From positions 140,434 through 204,433 of the forward strand of contig NZ_AAYC01000010.1 in NCBI RefSeq assembly GCF_000169455.1: a DNA stretch of 64,000 nt, read 5' to 3'. This DNA comes from Roseobacter sp. SK209-2-6 (GTDB lineage: Bacteria > Pseudomonadota > Alphaproteobacteria > Rhodobacterales > Rhodobacteraceae). Position numbers and translations under genes: made by a program. Below are positions 32,290-39,214 of this stretch, in pieces. The notes under the pieces are model-generated. The model had not been told where the DNA came from. It ran no database searches and saw only the letters and a list, made by a program, of their open reading frames with translations. How positions within the stretch are numbered: position 1 is the first letter of the stretch; the number at the start of each line of letters is the position of its first letter.

Positions 32290-33642
32290 TTAAGCTTCAA
32301 GCAGGCCCTCGGATTTGAGGCTGTCATAGCTGCTGTCCAGCGCGGTTCCTACGCGGGCGAGCATGTCGTCGACTTCAGCTTTGGTGATGATCAGGGGCGG
32401 GCAGAACGCCAGCGCATTGCCGGCTACCGCGCGCAGGATGACACCATTGTCCTGGCAGGCCTTCACGGTGGCTGCGCCGCCCTTGCCACCGGCAATGGTC
32501 GCGCCTGTGGTTTTGTTAGAGACCAACTCCAGTGCTGCAATCAGACCTTTGCCGCGCACTTCGCCCACAAGCGGGTGATCGGTGAAGATTTCACGAAGTT
32601 GGGCCTGCATGTATTCGCCGACCTCGGCCGCATGATCATAAAGATTGTCGCGCTCATAGATTTCCAGCGTCTTCAGCGCGGCGGCGCAGGCGGCGGGGTG
32701 GCCGGAATAGGTGTAGCCATGGCCAAAGACGCCAACTTCGTTCGAAGGAGCCACCATTTCCTTATACATCCAGCCGGGAATGACCGAAGCGGAGATCGGG
32801 AAATAGGCTGAGGAGAGCTGCTTGGCGAAGGTCATCAGATCCGGCTTGATGCCCATGGTGGTGCAGCCGAAATCCGCACCGGTGCGGCCAAAGCCGCAGA
32901 TCACCTCATCCGCCCAGACCAAGATGCCGTATTTGCGCAGCAACTCCTGCAGCTTCTCATAATAGCCGTCGGGCGGGACGATCACGCCGGAGGCGCCGGT
33001 GATCGGCTCCACGATCATTGCTGCAATGGTATCGGGATCCTCGGCCAGAATCTGATTTTCGAGGTTCTTCAGGATACGGTCGACAAACTGCGCCTCGGTC
33101 TCATTGCCCTGACGGCCGGTGTAGTAATGCGGTGCATCGGTGCGAAGGATGCTCAGCGCCTCAATCGGGGCATCAAAATGCGCCAGGTTTGCGGGCAGGG
33201 AGGTCAGCGAGCCTGCTGCAACGGTAACGCCGTGATAACCGCGCTCACGGGTGATAATCTTGCGCTTTTGCGGCTTGCCGATGGCATTGAAGTAATAGCG
33301 CAGCATCTTGTAATGGCTGTCATTGGCGTCTGAGCCTGAGTTGCCAAAGAAGAAATAGGCGTCCTCGACCGGCACCATTGATTTTAGTTTTTCCGCCAGA
33401 TCGATGATCGGCTGATGGGTCTTGCCGCCAAAGGTATGGGAAAAGGGCAGGGTGTTGAGCTGCTGAGTGATCGCGTCGATCACCTCCTTGTTGTCATAGC
33501 CCAGAGATGTGCACCACAGACCTGCCAGGCCTTCGATGTATTTGTTGCCCTTGTCGTCAAAGACATAGATGCCTTCGCCGCGTTCCAGACACATCTGTTC
33601 CGTCGCGGTGAGATTGGTGGTGGGGTAGATGACTGGGGCCAT
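32290..33642 (-). CDS. Class III PLP-dependent aminotransferase (omega-transaminase type)
   Basis: 450 residues, fold type I. PLP lysine in LMTFAKQLSSAYFPISA, the preceding VWADEVICGFGRTG with the PLP-binding Asp, and EPITGASGVIVPPDGY are the class III hallmarks; the N-terminal LAGLWCTSLGY is found in omega-amino-acid:pyruvate enzymes. Substrates could be taurine, beta-alanine, putrescine or other amines; no neighbour decides. Start at 33642 follows GGAGG at good spacing. Confidence 0.87.
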   Translation of the reverse strand: MAPVIYPTTNLTATEQMCLERGEGIYVFDDKGNKYIEGLAGLWCTSLGYDNKEVIDAITQQLNTLPFSHTFGGKTHQPIIDLAEKLKSMVPVEDAYFFFGNSGSDANDSHYKMLRYYFNAIGKPQKRKIITRERGYHGVTVAAGSLTSLPANLAHFDAPIEALSILRTDAPHYYTGRQGNETEAQFVDRILKNLENQILAEDPDTIAAMIVEPITGASGVIVPPDGYYEKLQELLRKYGILVWADEVICGFGRTGADFGCTTMGIKPDLMTFAKQLSSAYFPISASVIPGWMYKEMVAPSNEVGVFGHGYTYSGHPAACAAALKTLEIYERDNLYDHAAEVGEYMQAQLREIFTDHPLVGEVRGKGLIAALELVSNKTTGATIAGGKGGAATVKACQDNGVILRAVAGNALAFCPPLIITKAEVDDMLARVGTALDSSYDSLKSEGLLEA

Positions 33643-33845
33643 ATCTGCTTCCTCCTGCACTCCGGTTTTGCTCCTGGGATGACCGGTGAGATTCGTCCAA
33701 AGCCGGGCGTTCCCGGCGGCTTTGCATTAGCATTGGCGGTTTTTTCAAAGTAGGTCAAAGGAATTTGATCAAAAAATCCTAACAGTAGTCCAGCCCTTTG
33801 CAGAGCAATGGAAATGAAGCATGAAAAACAAAGGGATAAGAAACC

Positions 33846-33881
33846 AAAAGGCCGCTGTCGCAATGCGCGCAACGGCCTTTT
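33846..33881 (-). terminator. Terminator after tRNA-Gly copy 1
   Basis: AAAAGGCCG (33846-33854) / CGGCCTTTT (33873-33881), an inverted repeat with a T-run on the minus strand, just beyond the tRNA 3' end. Confidence 0.6.
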
Positions 33882-33891
33882 CAGATCCCGA

Positions 33892-33966
33892 TGGAGCGGG
33901 CGAGGCGATTCGAACGCCCGACCCTAACCTTGGCAAGGTTATGCTCTACCCCTGAGCTACGCCCGC
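33892..33966 (-). tRNA. tRNA-Gly (anticodon GCC), copy 1
   Basis: Acceptor GCGGGCG pairs with CGCCCGC, D arm AGCTCAGGGGTAGAGC, anticodon loop CTTGCCAAG (GCC), T arm with GTTCGAATC, encoded CCA. Identical over all 75 bases to the copies at 36278 and 38626. Confidence 0.97.
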
Positions 33967-34295
33967 GCTGCCATCTGGTAGGGTGGGATTTAGGAAAAAC
34001 GCCAAAGGAAGGCAAGAGGCAAAAGCAAGATCAATGTCAAAAAGTGTTCGATAGTTATGCCCAACTTGTCATCTCGGGAATTCTACGTTTCCTAATTTGT
34101 GCATAACCTTTCCAGGCATCTTTGGCGCTCCTTCCCCCAGATAGAACTAGGCTACCCTGCAATATGGCGTGCATGTTCGTTTCGGGTATCTCTTTTGGGT
34201 TGAGGGGGGCACAGCTGCGGATTAAGGTCCTCGCTGTGTTTGACACCCATGCATTTATCCAAACACATTTAATCAATTTGTAGAAAGGGCTCCCA
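33967..34295. other. Gene-free leader of the RTX gene
   Basis: 329 bases without a gene. Contains a GTTATGC (34053-34059) / GCATAAC (34102-34108) inverted repeat and a TTGACA at about 34239 that could be a -35 element, though no good -10 follows. The first about 20 bases repeat the flank of the other tRNA-Gly copies. Confidence 0.4.
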
Positions 34296-35936
34296 ATGCC
34301 TACCCCCTTGCAAAAAACTCTTACTTCATTTCTGCCAAACTGGATCGAAAGTTTTGCACAAAGCGTAAAATCTGAAGCTCCAACAGAAGATCAGAACGCC
34401 GCCAAAGCAAAAGATATCGAGGTGATTGAGTATAGGCTTGCAGCCGATGGTGACACAATCACAGGTGGGGCGGACGACGATCACCTGTCAGGAACCGATG
34501 ATGATGAATTCCTGATCGGTCTAGGCGGAGATGATACACTCCAGGGCGGCGCTGGTGATGATGATCTGGACGGTGGCGAAGGGGATGACTTTCTTGTTGG
34601 TGGAACCAGCACCGGAGCGGGCAGCGGTGAGGACACCCTAAGAGGTGGCGCTGGAGAAGACACCCTGATGGCTGGTCTTGAAGGTGGCTTGTTGCAGGGG
34701 GGCGCTGATGACGATTTGCTCCTGGGTCTCGCAGGCGACGATCGAATGGAAGGTGGGTATGGAGATGATGTATTAAGAGGAGCGGCCGGTGAAGATGAGC
34801 TTTTTGGAAACTCGGGTCATGACGAACTCTTGGGGGATGATGGCAATGACTATCTGAGTGGTCACACCGGCGATGACACCCTAGTGGGAGGACGCGGTCG
34901 CGACAGTTTGCGTGGCGGCCAAGGCAATGACTCTCTACGCGGCAATGCTGGCAATGACATTATTGATGGCCATGAAGGCGATGACACCCTCTTGGGGGAC
35001 CGGGGCCACGACACCCTTTCGGGCGGCGCTGGTGATGACTATTTGCACGGCGGCGAAAGCTCTGACCTGCTCCTAGGTGGGGCAGGTGACGATTCGATGG
35101 TCGGTGGCGTGGGGAGCGATACCCTCTATGGTGGGGAAGGCAATGACAGAATTGAGGTCAATACCCATTCATGGAGTAGTCGAAATACAGGAAGTTTTGT
35201 CGATGGTGGCAGTGGGAATGATTCCATCAGCGGAGCGATTGGTGACGATACGCTCTTGGGTGGAGATGGGGATGACACCATTAGAGGCGGTTCTGGGGCT
35301 GATTCCATAGATGGCGGCAGTGGAGATGATAGATTGTTTGGGTCCCGCGGCTATGGGGATAGCGAAGGGATCCTGATTACTGGTGGCTCAGGAAACGATA
35401 CCATTTTTGGAGATGGAACAATCCACGGCGGGACCGGTGATGATAGTATTGATGGGGGTTACCGTCAGGATACCATCTATGGCGGCGAAGGTAGTGACTA
35501 TATTCGAGGTGAGGGCGATGATGACCTGATATTCGGCGGTGATGGAGATGATGCCCTGCGTGGCAATGGAGGCGATGATACCCTTTACGCTGATAGCGGT
35601 TCGGACACCTTGATTGGGGGTGCGGATGATGATCACCTCTATGCGGGTGACGGTTCTTCATTGCTAACAGGTGGTGAGGACGCAGATACCTTCTACTTTG
35701 GCAGCAATGAAGGGGTTTCTCGGATTACGGATTTCGAGGTGGAGCTGGACGCCCTGATGGTTTCGGATGGGGGAGACTATGTGCAGCTCAGCGCGTCGGA
35801 CCTCACCCAGGAAGGCGACCATGTCGTCTATTATGGGCAATCAGACCCCACGGTTGCCTCTTCGGCGCCTAGCATCATGTTCATCGAGAACGTTACGATT
35901 CAGGAATTGCTGGATAATGATGTAATCCTGTCCTAA
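34296..35936 (+). CDS. RTX calcium-binding repeat protein
   Basis: 546 residues. After an approximately 55-residue unique head come some three dozen glycine/aspartate nonapeptides of the GGxGxDxUx type (for example GGAGDDDLDG, GGEGNDRIEV), which fold as a calcium-filled parallel beta-roll outside the cell. The last about 80 residues (ADTFYFGSNEGVSRITDFEVE to the LLDNDVILS end) resemble the C-terminal type I secretion signal region. No Sec signal is seen and no type I exporter genes are adjacent, so it would use one encoded elsewhere. AAAGGG precedes the ATG. It lies alone between two identical tRNA-Gly genes. No enzymatic domain recognised. Confidence 0.9.
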   Translation: MPTPLQKTLTSFLPNWIESFAQSVKSEAPTEDQNAAKAKDIEVIEYRLAADGDTITGGADDDHLSGTDDDEFLIGLGGDDTLQGGAGDDDLDGGEGDDFLVGGTSTGAGSGEDTLRGGAGEDTLMAGLEGGLLQGGADDDLLLGLAGDDRMEGGYGDDVLRGAAGEDELFGNSGHDELLGDDGNDYLSGHTGDDTLVGGRGRDSLRGGQGNDSLRGNAGNDIIDGHEGDDTLLGDRGHDTLSGGAGDDYLHGGESSDLLLGGAGDDSMVGGVGSDTLYGGEGNDRIEVNTHSWSSRNTGSFVDGGSGNDSISGAIGDDTLLGGDGDDTIRGGSGADSIDGGSGDDRLFGSRGYGDSEGILITGGSGNDTIFGDGTIHGGTGDDSIDGGYRQDTIYGGEGSDYIRGEGDDDLIFGGDGDDALRGNGGDDTLYADSGSDTLIGGADDDHLYAGDGSSLLTGGEDADTFYFGSNEGVSRITDFEVELDALMVSDGGDYVQLSASDLTQEGDHVVYYGQSDPTVASSAPSIMFIENVTIQELLDNDVILS

Positions 35937-35959
35937 CTCTCTGAAAGTTTAGGGCCAAG

Positions 35960-35991
35960 GGCAGCGTCCAAACTGCGACGCTGCCTTTTTT
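35960..35991 (+). terminator. Intrinsic terminator of the RTX gene
   Basis: Perfect 9-base stem GGCAGCGTC (35960-35968) / GACGCTGCC (35977-35985), 8-base loop, T6. Confidence 0.9.
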
Positions 35992-36277
35992 GTTGAGCGG
36001 CTGAGCTTGCTTGCTTCAAACAAATGGACGCGACAAGTCGGGGAATCAATCAAAGATCGCTGTAGGGGGTAACTTTAGAAAATCATCAAGCTCTAGTGGA
36101 AAACGACTTTCGGGCTTAGGCTTTTTTTGCGAAAGCAATTGCCCTGCCATGGCTGTTAGTACAACCAATCCGTTGGTGGATCTCAGCGCGAGAGGAAAGC
36201 GAAATGCCAAGACTAGACATGGATTTTTGAAAGTGGGCTTCAACGTGACTTTGAGTTGTCAGCGTCATTTTACCTGA

Positions 36278-36352
36278 TGGAGCGGGCGAGGCGATTCGAA
36301 CGCCCGACCCTAACCTTGGCAAGGTTATGCTCTACCCCTGAGCTACGCCCGC
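36278..36352 (-). tRNA. tRNA-Gly (anticodon GCC), copy 2
   Basis: Same 75 bases as copy 1 and copy 3, including CCA. The 5' flank (CCATCCGGTGAGCG downstream on the plus strand) matches copy 3 closely. The 286 bases before it (35992-36277) hold no gene I can support and this copy lacks the terminator seen after the other two. Confidence 0.97.
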
Positions 36353-36509
36353 GCTACCATCCGGTGAGCGCTGTTTAGGGCTTTCCGATTTGCGCCGCAA
36401 GTGGAAAATGACGGGAAATTTCTGTTGCCCAAGGAAATTTGGCCCAGGCGCGTCTGGGCGAATACTGTATTAGCTGGCTTCATATAAGGGCGGGCACTGC
36501 ACTTGGGCC

Positions 36510-37400
36510 CTAGTCCAGATGATGCCTGGACTGTTGCACCAGACGGACATGATAGTCGCTTTCGATCCGGCAAGAGATGAATGCACCCGAGGGGCAGGAG
36601 GGCAGATCCAGCGCCTTGATCAGCTGCGCATCCTTTTGCCCTTCTAGCAACAGGATACGCTCACGGGCCAGAATATCGCGGGTTCCATGGCCCCCATCCG
36701 CGCGGATGCGGCGCATGAAGTCCTTTTGCTGGGCGACGGCCTCAACCACGTCGCGGGGAATGGGTTGCCTTTGGATTAGGCGAAACAGGTGGGCCATACG
36801 CTCGTTGCCGGTTTCACCTGCAAAAATCTGTTCTACGGCTTGGTCATCGGCATTGCGCCAGAAATTGGCCGGATAGGGATGATCCTTGAAAAGCCAGAGG
36901 ATATGTTTGAAACCCTCGGCAGAGATGCTGCGCTTTGCGTCCTTGTTCTGCCCGGCAGTGAGGTAATCACGCCGCGCAACGATCAATCCCAGATAGCAAC
37001 GCGCCCGCACCTCATCAGCAGCGACCAGCATACAGACAGAGTCGAGAGCCTCGGTTGGGATCATCCAGTTGCCGCCCATCGTATGTTTGATGTCCACGTC
37101 TTGACCCAGGATCAGGGTGTCGAGACGCCCCTTGCGCAGTCTCAGGAGTGCTCGCAACTCAATCTCCACCCGAGTGCCGATATAGGTCTTTTCGGTCTTT
37201 TCCAGATCCTCATAGGCGCGCCGCCCGGTCTTGGGCGTCATGATCACATCATCGATGCACTGTCGCAGCATCTGCGGCACATCGTGCTCCAGCGCCAAGG
37301 TGCCGCCAGCACGTGCGGTGATCTCGTCGGCCAGCGGGGTGAGGACCGCGAAATCCAGATGACCCGGCAGGACAAGGCTGTTTGGGAGTTTTTGCTTCAT
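36510..37400 (-). CDS. NaeI-type type II restriction endonuclease
   Basis: 296 residues from MKQKLPNSLV. Recognised as the NaeI family by GTRVEIELRALLRLRKG, then LDTLILGQDVDIKHTMGGNWMIPTEA and RDAKRSISAEG-like AGQNKDAKRSISAEGF. The spacing Asp94, Asp103, Lys105 equals that of the NaeI catalytic Asp86, Asp95, Lys97; Glu79 is the likely fourth ligand. NaeI itself (317 aa) cuts GCCGGC using two sites and has a C-terminal topoisomerase-like domain, which would be residues about 165-296 here. Its gene follows the methyltransferase gene after a 123-base gap filled by palindromes. Recognition sequence not proven. Confidence 0.78.
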   Translation of the reverse strand: MKQKLPNSLVLPGHLDFAVLTPLADEITARAGGTLALEHDVPQMLRQCIDDVIMTPKTGRRAYEDLEKTEKTYIGTRVEIELRALLRLRKGRLDTLILGQDVDIKHTMGGNWMIPTEALDSVCMLVAADEVRARCYLGLIVARRDYLTAGQNKDAKRSISAEGFKHILWLFKDHPYPANFWRNADDQAVEQIFAGETGNERMAHLFRLIQRQPIPRDVVEAVAQQKDFMRRIRADGGHGTRDILARERILLLEGQKDAQLIKALDLPSCPSGAFISCRIESDYHVRLVQQSRHHLD

Positions 37401-37410
37401 GGCAGGTACC

Positions 37411-37496
37411 GCCTGGCTGATAGGCCAGGCAGCGCCCGTCCCGCCCCCCCACGGGGCGGGCGCTTTACGCCCTCCCCGCGCGGGATGGGCGCTGCC
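37411..37496. repeat. Nested palindromes between methyltransferase and endonuclease genes
   Basis: Arms of 17 bases, 37428-37444 and 37480-37496, pair with one G-T wobble; between them CGGGGCGGGC / GCCCTCCCCG makes an inner hairpin. A further perfect hairpin GCCTGGC (37411-37417) / GCCAGGC (37424-37430) reaches to within 10 bases of the endonuclease start, and on the minus strand its 3' arm abuts an AGGCGG ribosome-site candidate. No T-run follows, so it is not an ordinary terminator. Confidence 0.8.
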
Positions 37497-37523
37497 TTCC
37501 ACACCGTTTTTGAAAAGTCCGGC

Positions 37524-38483
37524 TTAGGCCCGCACAGCATGAAGTTTCGGCTTGGAAATCGCCGCCTTCAATTCTCGCGCCACGGCCTCTGCCACTGGGG
37601 GCGGGAAGGCATTGCCAACCTGACGGTAGGCATTGGTCTTGGCACCGGTGAAATGCCATTCATCCGGAAAACCCTGAATGCGTGCCACCATGCGCACGGT
37701 GAGCCGCGGCATATCATTGTGAAACGGATCCGGAGCCTCATAGGCGATTGTGCGCCCTTCAACACCCAGTGCAGCCCAGGCACGCCGGGCACGGGTTGGG
37801 CCCAGATCCGGACCACCGTGTTTCTTGGAGCCACCCACAATAGTGGGTGCAATCTCATCCGCCTTTGCGGCCCATGCCTCTGCGCCGCGCCAGCCGCGTT
37901 CCTGCATTAGGTCCAGCAGGGTTTCACCAACTGTGCGTGGGTTATGCGGCAGGGGTTCGGGCCAGTTGAACTGACCGGAGAACTCTTTGCGCAGGGCCAC
38001 AATGGCAACACGCGGGCGCAACTGCGGGACCCCATAGTCAGAGGCATTCAATAGCCGCCAGTCGGTCTCGTAACCCAGTTTTGTCAGCTGCTTTTTCAGC
38101 TTCTCGCGGTAGTCGTGAAAGACCGCATCGAGGAAACCACGTACGTTTTCGATCATTACCGCGCGCGGACGGGTGGCATCTACAATCTCTATGGCATCGT
38201 CAAAGAGGTTTCGCTCATCCTTCTCGCCCAGCTGTTTTCCCGCAACGGAGAACGGCGGGCAGGGCAAGCCACCAGCCAGGAGGTCGATCCCGCGGTAATT
38301 TCCTGCAACCTCTTTGAAATTGCGCACGTCCTCTTCCAGCACATTCCAGGAGGGGCGGTTGTGGCGCAGGGTGGCACAGCAGTGCTTATCGATCTCCACC
38401 AGCGCAGTATGGTCAAAGCCTGCCTTTTCCAGCCCAAGGGCCTGGCCGCCTGCTCCTGCACATAGTTCCACCGATGTCAGCAT
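37524..38483 (-). CDS. DNA (cytosine-5-)-methyltransferase of a type II R-M system
   Basis: 319 residues with all main m5C motifs: I ELCAGAGGQALG (6-17), IV GGLPCPPFS with catalytic Cys75, VI ENVRG (112-116), VIII in PQLRPRVAIVAL, and X RQVGNAFPPPVA near the C-terminus. The variable target-recognition region between VIII and IX includes PTIVGGSKKHGGPDLGPTRARRAW. It precedes the NaeI-type endonuclease gene, so it should protect the same site. The start at 38483 is chosen at MLTSVELCAG; 20 more codons are open upstream but lack the family pattern. Confidence 0.93.
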   Translation of the reverse strand: MLTSVELCAGAGGQALGLEKAGFDHTALVEIDKHCCATLRHNRPSWNVLEEDVRNFKEVAGNYRGIDLLAGGLPCPPFSVAGKQLGEKDERNLFDDAIEIVDATRPRAVMIENVRGFLDAVFHDYREKLKKQLTKLGYETDWRLLNASDYGVPQLRPRVAIVALRKEFSGQFNWPEPLPHNPRTVGETLLDLMQERGWRGAEAWAAKADEIAPTIVGGSKKHGGPDLGPTRARRAWAALGVEGRTIAYEAPDPFHNDMPRLTVRMVARIQGFPDEWHFTGAKTNAYRQVGNAFPPPVAEAVARELKAAISKPKLHAVRA

Positions 38484-38584
38484 TCTATTCTGCCTGCCCG
38501 CTTTTCGTTCTTGCTCTGTTCTTAGGTGGAAAGGTGATTCCACGCAAGGCTCTCTGTCGGGCAGGTTATGCGGAAATCCACAAA

Positions 38585-38612
38585 AGCGAAAGGCCGCCCC
38601 GAAGGGCGGCCT
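38585..38612 (-). terminator. Terminator after tRNA-Gly copy 3
   Basis: AGGCCGCCC (38591-38599) / GGGCGGCCT (38604-38612) with a 4-base loop, then TTTCGCTTTT on the minus strand. Confidence 0.7.
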
Positions 38613-38625
38613 ATTCGTTTCCCGA

Positions 38626-38700
38626 TGGAGCGGGCGAGGCGATTCGAACGCCCGACCCTAACCTTGGCAAGGTTATGCTCTACCCCTGAGCTACGCCCGC
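38626..38700 (-). tRNA. tRNA-Gly (anticodon GCC), copy 3
   Basis: Identical to copies 1 and 2 over 75 bases with encoded CCA. It lies directly upstream of the methyltransferase gene on the same strand, so read-through from the tRNA promoter could transcribe the R-M genes if the terminator leaks. Confidence 0.97.
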
Positions 38701-38852
38701 GCTGCCATCCGGTGAGCGGTGAGATAGGGCTTTGGCCGCAGAGCTGCAAGGGTAAAAATGGGCTGTTGCGAAAAAAAGTTCAAAGAGAGCGACGGAACTG
38801 CGTGAGCCATGCGTTCCAGGACCAATGACAGGATTCAAAAGGGCATTTTGAC

Positions 38853-39125
38853 ATGGCACGTTTGGCAGCAAAACAATCAGATCTGGGTCGATTTGTCCTG
38901 CTGGGGGCCGCGATCTTTCTTGGCGGTGCGGTTCAGGGCAAAGACCTGATGGGTGAGGGGAAGCCTCATGCCAGAATGGAGCCGCATGCCGCTGTGGAGG
39001 CTCAAACCGCGTGGCCTGCTGTTCCGGAGATCACGGGAGAGAGGGCCTCTGTTTGGAAAGCTATTTGGGGCGGTACCTGTCCCGAGGCGGAGGAAAAGAA
39101 AACCACTGGTTCTAGCTGGAGCTGA
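38853..39125 (+). CDS. Small hypothetical protein with N-terminal hydrophobic segment
   Basis: 90 residues: a hydrophobic stretch (GRFVLLGAAIFLGGAVQG, 12-29) that could be a signal peptide or anchor, then a polar region ending in KKTTGSSWS. AAAAGGGC lies ahead of the ATG. No family recognised; converges on pyc, sharing its terminator. Confidence 0.5.
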   Translation: MARLAAKQSDLGRFVLLGAAIFLGGAVQGKDLMGEGKPHARMEPHAAVEAQTAWPAVPEITGERASVWKAIWGGTCPEAEEKKTTGSSWS

Positions 39126-39166
39126 GAGCCACCCCTCTTGGCTTGAGAATTGAAAGCTGCAAAGAA

Positions 39167-39192
39167 AAACGGGCGCCCAATGGCGCCCGTTT
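39167..39192. terminator. Bidirectional intrinsic terminator
   Basis: AAACGGGCGCC (39167-39177) / GGCGCCCGTTT (39182-39192), 4-base loop, between a small plus-strand gene and pyc. Confidence 0.85.
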
Positions 39193-39214
39193 CTACTTGG
39201 TGTGAGGGGTGGGT

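Noticed and set aside
34500..35650. Regular short repeats that could suggest a CRISPR array
   Set aside because: The repeats are codons of RTX glycine/aspartate nonapeptides, without constant repeat and unique spacer structure, and lie in one continuous reading frame.
35377..35661. His/Arg-rich antisense frame in the RTX gene
   Set aside because: Reverse complement of GAT/GGT-rich RTX codons yields His/Ile/Thr-rich nonsense; no start signals.
35992..36277. 88-codon frame 36011-36277 between RTX terminator and tRNA-Gly copy 2
   Set aside because: No ribosome site or recognisable protein pattern; ends in the tRNA flank.
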